Numbered from the stretch's first letter, positions 26,791 through 35,130 are shown. The stretch is 64,000 nt of DNA from Nocardia puris (GCF_003315035.1 NZ_QNRE01000004.1:124001-188000); one strand, 5' to 3'. Numbers and translations are program-made. Notes: generated by a model from the sequence alone, not told the origin.

Positions 26791-26858
26791 GAGCACTGCT
26801 CTCTACTGAGAACGATACTCCGGCATGCTCGCGCCAAAGTCAAGAGCACTGCTCTCTA
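26791..26858. promoter_or_regulatory. two identical operator boxes flanking the promoter of the Ddn-like gene
   Basis: GAGCACTGCTCTCTA occurs at 26791-26805 and again at 26844-26858. Each contains the dyad GAGCA-C-TGCTC. The spacing is 53 bp, about five helical turns. On the minus strand a TTGACT -35-like hexamer lies immediately beside the upstream copy, and the other copy ends 17 nt before the ATG. This fits a dimeric repressor binding both sites. Confidence 0.7.
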
Positions 26859-26878
26859 ATCACGGGCGAGAAACAGCG

Positions 26879-26907
26879 CTGATGCGGCGAAAGGTAGTAG
26901 GTATGCT
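26879..26907 (+). promoter_or_regulatory. promoter of the ABC exporter operon
   Basis: CTGATG (26879-26884), a 17-nt spacer and TATGCT (26902-26907), 36 nt before the ATG of the ATPase gene. A short dyad, GTAG-N5-CTAC, overlaps the -10 and could be the site for the XRE regulator at the end of the operon. Confidence 0.5.
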
Positions 26908-26943
26908 ACGAGTCATCCGGTCTGGACAACGGGAGGACAGTCA

Positions 26944-27873
26944 ATGACCGTGGAAGAATCCGTCGCGCTCGATGTCGAAGGCCTGCGCATGCGCTACGGC
27001 CCGAAGGACGTCCTGCACGACGTCACGTTCCAGGCGCGCACCGGCGAGGTCCTGGCCCTGCTCGGCCCCAACGGCGCGGGCAAAACCACCACCATCGAAA
27101 TCCTCGAGGGGTTCCGCATGCGGTCGGCCGGACGCGTAGACGTGCTCGGCACCGACCCGGCGCACGGCGGGGAGGCGTGGCGGGCGCGCATCGGCGTCGT
27201 CCTGCAGTCCTGGCGCGACCACGCCAAGTGGCAGGTGCGCGAACTGCTCACCAACCTCGGCGCCTACTACGCGCCCTACGGCACCGAGAGCGTCCGCAAG
27301 CCGTGGGACATCGACGCACTGATCGAGGTCGTCGGGCTCACCGACCAAGCGAAGACCCGAGTCGGCGCGCTCTCCGGCGGCCAGCGTCGCAGGCTCGACG
27401 TGGCCATCGGCATCGTCGGCCGCCCCGAAGTGCTGTTCCTGGACGAACCGACGGCCGGGTTCGACCCGCAGGCCCGGCGCGAATTCCACGACCTGGTCCA
27501 CCGTTTGGCCGACGACGAGCGCACCACCATCCTGCTCACCACCCACGACCTGGACGAGGCGGAGAAACTGGCCGACCGCATCCTGATCCTCGCGAGCGGG
27601 CGAATCATCGCCGACGGGTCGGCCGACGCGCTCTCGCGGCGCATCGCGGGCGAGGCGGAGGTGCGCTGGACCCGCGACGGGCAGCGTTTCGTGCACACCA
27701 CCGTGGAGTCGACGAAGTTCGTCCACGACCTGTTCAAGCAGCACGGCGATCAGATCGGGGAACTCGAGGTACGCCGCGCCTCACTGGAAGACACGTACAT
27801 GACCCTGGTGCGCCGGTTCGAATCCGGACAGCCCGACACCGAGGTCCGCACCCTGGAAGAGGTGGGTCGATGA
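26944..27873 (+). CDS. ABC exporter ATP-binding protein (DrrA-like)
   Basis: 309 aa. Walker A LLGPNGAGKTTT, signature LSGGQRRRLDVA, Walker B EVLFLDEPTAGFDP and H-loop LLTTHDLDEAEKLADR are all intact. A C-terminal domain of about 80 residues (EVRWTRDGQRFVHTT...) is typical of the daunorubicin-resistance/ABC-2 subgroup. GGGAGGAC precedes the ATG. The stop overlaps the permease start (ATGA). The substrate is unknown; lipid or drug efflux is common for the family. Confidence 0.93.
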   Translation: MTVEESVALDVEGLRMRYGPKDVLHDVTFQARTGEVLALLGPNGAGKTTTIEILEGFRMRSAGRVDVLGTDPAHGGEAWRARIGVVLQSWRDHAKWQVRELLTNLGAYYAPYGTESVRKPWDIDALIEVVGLTDQAKTRVGALSGGQRRRLDVAIGIVGRPEVLFLDEPTAGFDPQARREFHDLVHRLADDERTTILLTTHDLDEAEKLADRILILASGRIIADGSADALSRRIAGEAEVRWTRDGQRFVHTTVESTKFVHDLFKQHGDQIGELEVRRASLEDTYMTLVRRFESGQPDTEVRTLEEVGR

Positions 27874-28721
27874 ATCCGGTCGCCAACGCCGTCCGCGCCG
27901 GACTGTCGCGCGGCGTGATCGAACTGCGCCAGTCGCTGACCAACGGCACCGACCTGTTCGGCCTGCTGTTCTGGCCGATCGCCATGGTGATCACGCTGGT
28001 CTTCCTGCGCAACAGCACCTTTCAGGCCACGGACTTCGAACTCGGCACGCTGGCGCTGCCCAGCATCCTCGGCATGCTGGTGGCGTTCAGCAGCATCGTG
28101 AGCATCGCACAGCTGTTGGCGGTCGAGCGCGAGGACGGAACCCTGTTGCGCGCCAAGGCGACTCCGAACGGAATGGTCGGCTACCTGGTCGGCAAGTCGG
28201 TGATGGCGGCGGGGTGGGTGCTCACCTCGTTCTGCGCGGTGCTGATTCCGGGGCTGCTGCTGATCGGCGGCGTCGAATTGGACACGCCCGCACGGTGGTT
28301 CGCGCTGCTCGGTATCGTGCTGCTGGGCATGCTCGCGTCGCTGCCGATCGGCGCGTGTCTCGGCTCGCTGTTCGCCACGCCGCGCGGCGTGGGTTTCGCG
28401 TCCATGCCGATCATGGCGCTGGTGGCGGTGTCGGGGATCTTCTACCCGATCACGTCGCTGCCGGGCTGGTTGCAGGGGCTGGCGCAGGTGTTCCCGATCT
28501 ACTGGCTCGGCCTGGGCACCCGCTCGGCCATGCTGCCAGAGGAGGCGGCGGCTCTGGAGTTGACCGGTTCGTGGCGGCACCTGGAAACCGTTGCGGTGCT
28601 GGGCACTTGGGCCGTGGTCGGCATGCTCGTCGCGCCGGTGCTGCTGCGCCGGATGGCGCGCAAGGAGTCGGGATCGAGCGTCGCGGCGCGGCGGGAGAGG
28701 GCCATGCAGCGTGCCTACTGA
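27870..28721 (+). CDS. ABC-2 type permease
   Basis: 283 aa, ATG at 27870 overlapping the ATPase stop. Six membrane helices with the ABC-2 pattern: a cytoplasmic N-terminus, LFGLLFWPIAMVITLVFL, a segment FSSIVSIAQLLAVEREDGTLLRAKATP typical of the coupling region, and the C-terminal signature GIFYPITSLPGWLQGLAQVFPIYW. It pairs with the preceding ATPase to form a full exporter. The downstream XRE gene starts before its stop codon, so regulation of the exporter by that protein is likely. Confidence 0.93.
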   Translation: MNPVANAVRAGLSRGVIELRQSLTNGTDLFGLLFWPIAMVITLVFLRNSTFQATDFELGTLALPSILGMLVAFSSIVSIAQLLAVEREDGTLLRAKATPNGMVGYLVGKSVMAAGWVLTSFCAVLIPGLLLIGGVELDTPARWFALLGIVLLGMLASLPIGACLGSLFATPRGVGFASMPIMALVAVSGIFYPITSLPGWLQGLAQVFPIYWLGLGTRSAMLPEEAAALELTGSWRHLETVAVLGTWAVVGMLVAPVLLRRMARKESGSSVAARRERAMQRAY

Positions 28722-28947
28722 GACGATCTACAACCGGATCGCCATGCTGCGCGCCGAGCGCGGGATCTCCCGCCGCGAACTCGCCGAAGCGCTGGGGGTG
28801 CACTACCAGACGATCGGATACCTGGAGCGCGGCGAGTACAGCCCCAGCCTGCACCTGGCGATGCGGATCGCGGAGTACTTCGAGGTGACGGTGGAAGTGG
28901 TCTTCTCCACCAAGCCATTTCCTCGGCTGGGTGCTGAAACCGCTTGA
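28711..28947 (+). CDS. small XRE-family transcriptional regulator
   Basis: 78 aa from the GTG at 28711, which overlaps the permease stop by 11 nt; GAGAGG lies upstream. The whole protein is one helix-turn-helix of the YgzD/'ABC-linked' type: RIAMLRAERGISRRELAEAL, then GVHYQTIGYLERGEYSPSL and a wing region ending in VFSTKPFPRLGAETA. Such regulators usually close ABC-2 exporter or membrane-protein operons. The last 10 codons belong to a 42-bp segment repeated 163 bp downstream. Confidence 0.9.
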   Translation: MPTETIYNRIAMLRAERGISRRELAEALGVHYQTIGYLERGEYSPSLHLAMRIAEYFEVTVEVVFSTKPFPRLGAETA

Positions 28948-29122
28948 CGGGAAGCGGGTCCCGGGACGGATCCGGCGTGCGAGATAGCCACGATCCCACA
29001 CGTCCGGATCCAGCCCGAACCCCACACATGTGGAGCCAGTTCTTATGGCCGAGCAGTACGCCGAAGGCGTTGGCTAACCCTTTCCTCAGTTGGGTGCCGA
29101 AAGCGCTTGATGGGAAGCGGGT
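28918..29122 (+). repeat. 42-bp imperfect direct repeat: remnant of a duplicated XRE gene end
   Basis: Copy 1 is 28918-28959 and copy 2 is 29081-29122, with 37 of 42 bases identical. Copy 1 encodes the C-terminus PFPRLGAETA plus stop of the XRE gene. Copy 2 in the same frame reads PFPQLGAESA plus stop, but nothing intact precedes it. The 120 nt between hold an imperfect inverted repeat around GGATCCGG...CCGGATCC (about 28969-29011). The simplest reading is a tandem regulator duplication that has decayed. Confidence 0.7.
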
Positions 29123-29123
29123 T

Positions 29124-29996
29124 TCAGCGCCCGGCCAGCAACTCGAACACCGAAACCCCGTGTCCCGCTTCCTCACTGGCCGCGACGGCCTTGCGCCACA
29201 GCGCCTGTGAGGCGTGCGAGAGGCTGGCGTCGACGCCGACTTCCTCGCTGGCGTCGATGATGTGCTGCGCGCCCGCGACCATCATCTTCAGCGACGCCAC
29301 ATCGCGCCAGCCGCCCGCGAGGTTGGTCTCGCCGAACTCCTGGATGAAGTACTCGTAGGCGCCGGCCGAGCGCACCGCGTACGGGAGGAACTGGTTGAGG
29401 TCGTGGCCCGACTTCACGATCATCGCCGTCGCCTGGTCGAAGGCGAGCAGCCAGGGGTGGAAGAAGGTGAGCAGGGCCTGGTAGTAGATCTGCGAGAGGC
29501 CGTCGTCGGTGCCCAGGTACTCCTGCGGGCTGAGCGGGCGCAGCAGCTCGGCGTGGGCGTCGAACACCTCGCGGGGGCCGCTGTAGAAGATGTAGGAAGC
29601 GGGGTGGCCGATGTTGTCGCCCGCCGACATCACGCCGCCGGAGAGGAACCGCGCCCCGCGCTCGCGCACCCACGCCGCGCCCGTGCGGGCCTTCTCCGGC
29701 GAGTCCGACGAGAGGTTCACGATCGCCTTGCCGGGCAGGTGGTCGGCGGCCTGGCCGAGCACGTCGTACATGGCGTCGTAGTGGGTGAGGCTCAGCACGG
29801 AGACCTCGTTGGCGTCGAGCGCTTCGGCGACCGTCGCGGCCCGCTTCGCGCCGAGCTCGACCATCGCGTCGGCCTTCGCGGCACTGCGGTTCCACACCGT
29901 CACCTCGACGCCGGCGTCGAGGAACGCCCGCACCATCGCCTGACCCATCGGGCCGAGGCCGAGCACGGAGACGGAGCGGGTTGACTTCTCGGACAT
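29124..29996 (-). CDS. imine reductase-like NAD(P)-dependent oxidoreductase
   Basis: 290 aa, the usual imine reductase length. The ATG at 29996 has GAAAGGGAC upstream; a longer frame to 30092 has no such site. The N-terminal Rossmann domain has VLGLGPMGQAM and an Arg after beta-2 (VWNRS), suggesting NADPH. The inter-domain helix and C-terminal helical dimer domain (FDQATAMIVKSGHDLNQFLPY, SASAAYEYF-like region) match the IRED/reductive aminase family rather than 6-phosphogluconate dehydrogenase. It is divergent from an HxlR regulator, the classical arrangement for a regulated redox gene. Confidence 0.87.
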   Translation of the reverse strand: MSEKSTRSVSVLGLGPMGQAMVRAFLDAGVEVTVWNRSAAKADAMVELGAKRAATVAEALDANEVSVLSLTHYDAMYDVLGQAADHLPGKAIVNLSSDSPEKARTGAAWVRERGARFLSGGVMSAGDNIGHPASYIFYSGPREVFDAHAELLRPLSPQEYLGTDDGLSQIYYQALLTFFHPWLLAFDQATAMIVKSGHDLNQFLPYAVRSAGAYEYFIQEFGETNLAGGWRDVASLKMMVAGAQHIIDASEEVGVDASLSHASQALWRKAVAASEEAGHGVSVFELLAGR

Positions 29997-30092
29997 CGTG
30001 TCCCTTTCGATTCGCGGATCTTCCTGCACTGCCACCGATGCTCGTTCGTGCAGGTAGAGTCGACAAGACCGCACGTTCGCGTGGGGATACAC

Positions 30093-30102
30093 ACCTCGAG
30101 GT
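30093..30102. promoter_or_regulatory. palindrome in the imine reductase/hxlR intergenic region
   Basis: ACCTCGAGGT is a perfect 10-bp palindrome between the divergent genes, 24 nt before the hxlR start. It is a candidate HxlR-type operator by position; no other strong dyad was seen in this 130-nt gap. Confidence 0.35.
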
Positions 30103-30126
30103 ACGCAATCTGGTCAGGAGGCCGGC

Positions 30127-30477
30127 ATGGGCAGCGACAGTGACACGGATAACATCTGCGGAATGTCGCTGGCCATCGACGTGGTCGGCGGCAAGTGGCG
30201 GATGCACCTGATGTGGGCCCTCGCCGACGGGCCGCAGCGCTTCGGCGAACTGCGCCGCCTGCTCGACGGCGTCAGCGAGAAGGTCCTCGCCGAGAACCTG
30301 CGCCACCTCGAATCCCACGGCGTCGTCCACCGCGAAGTGTTCGCCGAAATCCCCCCGCGCGTCGAATACACCCTCACCCCCTTGGGCCAGGAACTCGCCA
30401 CCGCCCTGCACCCCCTCGAACAGTGGGGCGACAAACACCGCTCCGAAATCCTCCGCACCTTCGCCTCGGCGAGTTGA
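30127..30477 (+). CDS. HxlR-family transcriptional regulator
   Basis: 116 aa winged-helix regulator. AGGAGG precedes the ATG. The N-terminal Cys in DNICGMSLAIDVVGGKWRMHL is the redox-sensing position found in many HxlR proteins. The recognition region is RFGELRRLLDGVSEKVLAENL and the wing is EIPPRVEYTLTPLG. It probably controls the divergent imine reductase and itself in response to electrophiles or oxidants. A 51-codon acidic, Ala-rich open frame starting with TTG overlaps its stop (30474-30629), but there is no evidence that it is translated. Confidence 0.93.
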   Translation: MGSDSDTDNICGMSLAIDVVGGKWRMHLMWALADGPQRFGELRRLLDGVSEKVLAENLRHLESHGVVHREVFAEIPPRVEYTLTPLGQELATALHPLEQWGDKHRSEILRTFASAS

Positions 30478-30672
30478 CGCCCACCCCGGGGGAGGCGACC
30501 GCCCGCATCGACGCCGAGTTGGTGGCCGAGGCGGGTGTCACCGAGGTCGACCGCGCGGAGGCCGCAGCGGCGTTCGCCGGCGCGGAGCACGCCGCGGCGG
30601 CGGACCAGGACGGGCCGGTTCGGCCTTGATCGCGCCGGACGGCGGAGCGCCGACCAGCCGCTGATCACGAGG

Positions 30673-31794
30673 TCAGCGCTTCAAGTGCCGTTCGGCGATC
30701 TGTTCGCCGAGGCGGTGGAGGAGGGACTGTGCGGCGGTCATGCAGCGGGCCGGGTCGGGTTCGAGGTCGGTCAGGGCGTAGCAGGCGGTGAAGCCCGCGG
30801 CTTGTATTTCGTTGTCTGACAACATATTTCGGCCGACGGCGGCGATGACGGGGAGGTCGGCGCGGCGGGCTCGGGAGGCGACGCCGATCGGGGCCTTGCC
30901 GTGCAGGCTCTGGGCGTCGAAGGACCCTTCGCCGGTGACGACGAGGTCGGTGCCGGCGAGGAGGGTGGGGAAGTCGAGGAGGTCGAGGACGACCTGGATG
31001 CCGCTGCGGACCTCGGCGTTCAGGAAGGCGAGTGCTCCGAAGGCGGTGCCGCCCGCCGCTCCGGCGCCGGGCACGTCGGCGTATTCGGGTCCGGCGACGC
31101 GAGACCAGTTGGCAAGGGCCGCTTCGAGAGTCGCGCGCTGGGCGAGGTTCGCGCCCTTTTGGGGCGCGTAAACGGCGACCGCGCCGGTGGGGCCCAGCAG
31201 GGGGTTGTCGACGTCGCACGCGAGGGTGAAGCGGGTGGTGGCGACGGCGGGATGGAGACCGGTGCGATCGAGCGTCGCCGCATCGGCGAGAGCCGCACCG
31301 CCGGAGGGGAGTTCGTGCCCCTGCGCGTCGAACACGCGGGCACCGAGCGCGGTGAGCATCCCTACGCCACCGTCGGTGGAGGCGCTACCGCCGAGACCGA
31401 TCACGATGTGCCGCGCGCCCGCGTCGAGCGCGTGGCCGATGACCACTCCGAGCCCGTGAGTCCCCGAATGCAGCGGATCGAGTTGCCCGCCAGGCAGTTT
31501 CACCAATCCGACCACTGCCGCCAACTCCACGACAGCCGTATCCCCCTGCCGCGCATACGAAGCCGGCCCGACAACCCCGGTCGGCCCCGGCGCCCTCACC
31601 TCCACCCGCTCCCACCCCGCCGCGACGAACGCGTCCACCGTCCCGTCCCCGCCATCCGCCACCGGCACCTGCCGGATCACCGCCCCGGGCACCACCCGTG
31701 CGATCCCGCCCGCCAGCGCCGCCGCCACCTCCGGCGCCGTCAACGATCCCTTGAACTTGTCGGGGGCGAGCACCACCCTGGGCGCGTCGTTCAT
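30673..31794 (-). CDS. glycerate kinase, type 1 (GlxK/GarK family)
   Basis: 373 aa from the ATG at 31794. CAGAAT lies 6 nt upstream, and a GTG at 31800 is an alternative. Phosphorylates D-glycerate, usually to 2-phosphoglycerate. Family motifs are complete: LAPDKFKGSLTA, PVADGGDGTVDAF, IGLGGSASTDGGVGML, DVDNPLLGP, GAAGGTAFG and VVTGEGSFDAQS. It stands alone but might, by speculation only, use glycerate released by the glucosylglycerate hydrolase 18 kb downstream. Confidence 0.93.
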   Translation of the reverse strand: MNDAPRVVLAPDKFKGSLTAPEVAAALAGGIARVVPGAVIRQVPVADGGDGTVDAFVAAGWERVEVRAPGPTGVVGPASYARQGDTAVVELAAVVGLVKLPGGQLDPLHSGTHGLGVVIGHALDAGARHIVIGLGGSASTDGGVGMLTALGARVFDAQGHELPSGGAALADAATLDRTGLHPAVATTRFTLACDVDNPLLGPTGAVAVYAPQKGANLAQRATLEAALANWSRVAGPEYADVPGAGAAGGTAFGALAFLNAEVRSGIQVVLDLLDFPTLLAGTDLVVTGEGSFDAQSLHGKAPIGVASRARRADLPVIAAVGRNMLSDNEIQAAGFTACYALTDLEPDPARCMTAAQSLLHRLGEQIAERHLKR

Positions 31795-31901
31795 CCCCAC
31801 ATTCTGACCGCGGCCACCGGAACCCGCATGTCAAGCCACCGGAACGCGGCCACCGCGCCGGAGGGCTCGGCCTGCATGAGGGGAGCGCCGGAAAGACCAC
31901 C

Positions 31902-31933
31902 CATGATCGGAACGATCATTCGTTCCGATCATG
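31902..31933. promoter_or_regulatory. long palindrome, TetR-operator-like
   Basis: CATGATCGGAACG-ATCATT-CGTTCCGATCATG: perfect 13-bp arms with a 6-nt centre. It lies between the glycerate kinase start and the broken lipase. The GGAACG...CGTTCC core resembles TetR-family operators, but no such regulator is near. A transcription terminator is less likely because the arms contain several AT pairs and no genes end here. Confidence 0.5.
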
Positions 31934-31991
31934 AGCTCCTGACGCGGCGGGTTCCGGAGGTGAGTCCGGCCGGTTCTCGAAGTCGGCGAGG

Positions 31992-32634
31992 GTGACCTCG
32001 AGCCAGTTGCTCGCCGACGGCCGCTGCGTCTATGGCTTGGAATACGACTCGCTGCAACCGGTTACGGCGTCGGTCGACTATTTCACCCACGCCGCCGAAC
32101 GGATCCTGGCCCTCAATGGCGTCGGCACGCTCGACCTCGTCGGTAAATCGCAGGGCGGCTTGATCGCCCGTGCGGTCAGCCTGAGACTCGCCGAAGGGAC
32201 CGCTGGTTCGGCTCGCCAGGTCGTATCGATATTCGGTCCGCAGCACGGCATTCGCACGGTGGTGGCGGGGAGGGATGTCACCGGGGCGATCGCCGGGGTC
32301 CTACCGGTGGTATTCCCCGAGCGACGCGGCCCTGGCCGATATGGTGGCGGGCTCTCCGTTCCCGACCGAGCTCAACAGTGGCCCGATGACAGCGGCCGAC
32401 GTGCGCTACACCATGATCGCCACCCGTGACGACGCGATCGTCACGCGGTACACCTCCGCGTTCATCGACGCGGCCAACGTCACCAACATCCTCGTCCAAG
32501 ACGGTTGCCCGCAGGACCGCACCGGGCACATCGCCGGGTCGACAGACCCGCGGACCATCGATCTCGCGCTCAATGCCCTCGATCCGCACGAACATCCCGC
32601 CCTCCGCTGCGTTGCCAACGACGACCGGAGGTGA
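31992..32634 (+). pseudogene. class 2 (LipA/EstA-type) lipase remnant, 5'-truncated and frameshifted
   Basis: Two overlapping frames encode successive parts of one lipase. The first frame (31992 on) gives LLADGRCVYGLEY and the nucleophile elbow VGKSQGG. The second frame (in use by about 32330) gives the body ADVRYTMIATRDDAIVTRYT, NVTNILVQDGCPQD and the catalytic His in GHIAG. The shift falls about 32305-32330. The signal peptide and the HG oxyanion segment expected upstream are missing. The elbow also has Lys where the family has His. A working enzyme is therefore unlikely. Confidence 0.75.
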
Positions 32635-32772
32635 GGTCCGCGTGCGCGAATCGACCCGCGGATAGCGTGGCCTCAGCGGCGCCTTCGGGTCGAGTGCGGT
32701 CGGGCCGCACACGATGAGCCGTTGCGCGCTCACCGGCCTCGGCCGATCACCGACATGCGGTGTGTGCCCCGC

Positions 32773-34338
32773 TCACCGCACGGTCAACGGCGCCTGATCC
32801 GCACGATCGATCGTCACGACCCCGCTGCGCAGGTACTCCAGCACCGCCTCGTCCACCGCGGCGTTCCCTCGCCCGAACACCCCGTGATCCCCGCCCTCGA
32901 CGGTGATCAGCGAGCCGCCGAGCGCCCGCGCCATGGCCGGGCCGCCCTCGTACTGGGTGAGGGCGTCGTGGCGGCTCTGCAAGAGCAGGGGTGGGGTGGT
33001 GAGGGCGGTGCCGGTCAGGGCCACCGGTTCGGTGACAGGTTCCCAAGAGCCGCAGCTCATTCCGGAGCGCACGAGGTCGGCGCGGGCGTCCATGGCGTTG
33101 CCCCCGGAGACGATGGTGCCGACGGCGGAGCCGATGAGCTCGGGACGCGGCGGCACCGCGTTCTCGTTGCAGGTGATGGCCGCGAAGACGAAGCGCCCGG
33201 TCGGGTCGGTGGCGGTGGCGGTCTCGATCGCGAGCAGGCGGCCCACGTTCGCCGGGTCGCCGTTGGTGTCGGCCATGGCCCGCGCGAAGGTGGGCCAGTA
33301 GGCGCGGGTGTAGGTGGCGACGGCGGTCGCGGCGACCAGCGGCACCTGCGCCGACGCGCCGCCGGAGAGCAAGGTGCGCACCAGGTTCTGCACCTTGCCC
33401 GCCTGCTCGACGGTGCCGTTGACGCCGTCGCGGGCGATCTCGGCCAGCGGTTCGGGCAGTTCGCCGGGCAGGTCGGCGACGCTGGCGGGCGGCGGGGTCA
33501 GGTTGGCGTACCAGCCGCCGCCTTGCGCCGAGACCAGCCGCACCCAGTTCTGGTAGACGCGCAACGCCGTGTCGCCGAGACGGTATTCGTCGTCGTGCTC
33601 GGCGATCCAGGCGAACAAGTCGTCGAGGCGCTGTTTGCCCGCCGCCTGCTGCTGGGCGAACTCCTCGGTCCACACCCAGCCCGGATGCACGTTGGAGTCC
33701 AGCACCATTCGCTCCACCCGCTCGCCGAACAGCGACGCGTACACCGCGCCGAGATAGGTTCCGTAGGAGGTGCCGAGGTAGCCGATCCGGTCGATGCCGA
33801 GCGCGGCGCGCACCGCGTCCAGATCGCGCGCGGTCTGCTCGGTGGTGATGGTGTCGAGGTAGCCGGGCTGCGCCGCGTCGCATGCCGCCTTGATCGCGCT
33901 GCGCGTGGCGCCCGCCGAAATCTGTTCCGCCCCTTCGGCTCCGGTCACGCACCGCAGCGGCGTCGCCCATCGCAGCCCGCGCGGCTGCACGGCGATCCGG
34001 TCGTAGTGCTCGGCGATCGCGGCGGGCATCGTCTCGGCGCGCTGGGCCCAGTAGCCGAGCGCGTCGGCTCCGGGACCACCAGGATTGGCGAACAGCACGC
34101 CGTGCCGGGCGCCCTTGGCGGCGATCCGGCTGACGGTGAGGTCGATGCGGGGACCGTCGGGATCGGCGTGGTCCATCGGCACGCTCACCACGGCGCACCG
34201 CACGTCGGCGCCCGCGGGCACCGAACCGTCCGGGCAGGAACCGAATACGGGAGCGGCCCTCGCCGACCCGGCGACCATCGTCGCGCCCAGCAGCACCGCC
34301 GCCCCCACGGCGGCGACCGCCCGTGAAATCCTGATCAT
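32773..34338 (-). CDS. secreted alpha/beta hydrolase, TAP (tripeptidyl aminopeptidase)-like
   Basis: 521 aa from the ATG at 34338, chosen because GGAGGTG lies upstream and a signal peptide follows directly (RAVAAVGAAVLLGATMVAG, cleavage after ARA). An upstream frame to 34620 is not supported. The core hydrolase has the oxyanion NPGGPGADAL and the nucleophile elbow YLGTSYGTYLG. The C-terminal TAP-like part has the Asp (LLLQSRHDALTQYEG) and the His in VEGGDHGVFG. This is the layout of Streptomyces SlpD/E and Mycobacterium exported peptidases (CaeA-like). It probably trims peptides or hydrolyses esters outside the cell. Confidence 0.9.
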   Translation of the reverse strand: MIRISRAVAAVGAAVLLGATMVAGSARAAPVFGSCPDGSVPAGADVRCAVVSVPMDHADPDGPRIDLTVSRIAAKGARHGVLFANPGGPGADALGYWAQRAETMPAAIAEHYDRIAVQPRGLRWATPLRCVTGAEGAEQISAGATRSAIKAACDAAQPGYLDTITTEQTARDLDAVRAALGIDRIGYLGTSYGTYLGAVYASLFGERVERMVLDSNVHPGWVWTEEFAQQQAAGKQRLDDLFAWIAEHDDEYRLGDTALRVYQNWVRLVSAQGGGWYANLTPPPASVADLPGELPEPLAEIARDGVNGTVEQAGKVQNLVRTLLSGGASAQVPLVAATAVATYTRAYWPTFARAMADTNGDPANVGRLLAIETATATDPTGRFVFAAITCNENAVPPRPELIGSAVGTIVSGGNAMDARADLVRSGMSCGSWEPVTEPVALTGTALTTPPLLLQSRHDALTQYEGGPAMARALGGSLITVEGGDHGVFGRGNAAVDEAVLEYLRSGVVTIDRADQAPLTVR

Positions 34339-34817
34339 GTTTCGCACCTCCGCCGAGCCACCGCGCGGCACGACCAAGAGCATTCTGCGCAGCCACGCGC
34401 CCGGCCGACAAGTCGTACGGCGGTATCCGGCGACCACGCCGGCCCTGTCATCGGGGCCCGGCCCGAGGAATCCGCGGCGGGAGTTCGTCGTCTGGCAGGA
34501 CGGAAGCCGGGAGTTTCTTCGGCGACGCGACCGGCGTGGATCCGGTCCGCGCGCCGGACGGGACCCCGAGACAGGTCCGAGGGGCTGACCTGGTCCGGAC
34601 GCCGGGCGGCCCGTCACCAAGGCGCAGGCGGCCGACGCGGTGGAGCGGTGCCGGGAACAGGCCCGGCGTTTCGCGAGCTAGGCGCGGGTTCGACGACCGA
34701 TCCGTGGCCCGCGAGGGCGAGCCGATGCCGGGTCCACCCTGGCAACGCGGCGCGCACGCCCGGGACACTGCCTCGGTGGATGCGTCGTCACGACAGTGTT
34801 CGGAGTAGCGTCGAGCC
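34339..34817. other. intergenic region, possible decayed coding sequence
   Basis: About 480 nt between the divergent TAP-like gene and the acetyltransferase gene. Near 34595-34681 one frame reads ...PVTKAQAADAVERCREQARRFAS and stop. This looks like the end of a protein, but an in-frame stop lies shortly upstream and no start is visible. The right end (34806-34811, TAGCGT) is the probable -10 of the acetyltransferase gene. Nothing else identifiable. Confidence 0.4.
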
Positions 34818-35129
34818 ATGTCGACCGAGGTCCGGGACAACACCGCGCAGCAACGATTCGAGATCTACGTCGACGGCGCCGTCGCCGGGCACACCGAATA
34901 CCAGGACACCGCCTCCGAACGCGCCTTCGTGCACACCGAGATCGATCCGCGCTACGAGGGCCGCGGGTACGCGAAACAGCTCGTCGCGGCCGCGTTGTCC
35001 CGCAGCCGCGACGAGGGTTTCGGCATCCTGCCGCTGTGCCCGATGGTCCGCCACTTCGTGGAGACCCATCCCGAATACATCGCGTCGGTACCGCAGTGGG
35101 CGCGTACGAGATTCGGGCTGCCGCAGTGA
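34818..35129 (+). CDS. GNAT-like N-acetyltransferase (YjdJ-type)
   Basis: 103 aa. The PF14542-type small acyltransferase fold: FEIYVDGAVAGHTEYQD, then the acetyl-CoA loop YEGRGYAKQLVAAAL, and LPLCPMVRHFVETHPEY at the C-terminus. All family positions are present. The substrate is unknown, probably a small amine or protein N-terminus. TAGCGT lies 6 nt before the ATG (leaderless). Convergent with the plsC-like gene, with a 1-nt gap between stops. Confidence 0.88.
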   Translation: MSTEVRDNTAQQRFEIYVDGAVAGHTEYQDTASERAFVHTEIDPRYEGRGYAKQLVAAALSRSRDEGFGILPLCPMVRHFVETHPEYIASVPQWARTRFGLPQ

Positions 35130-35130
35130 C

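Noticed and set aside
27814-27827. CGGTTCGAATCCGG resembles the T-loop of a tRNA
   Set aside because: It lies inside the ABC ATPase gene and encodes RRFES; there is no acceptor stem or anticodon arm around it.
28969-29011. GGATCCGG...CCGGATCC inverted repeat as insertion-sequence ends
   Set aside because: Only about 40 nt apart with no transposase or target duplication; better explained as part of the decayed XRE duplicate or a weak hairpin.
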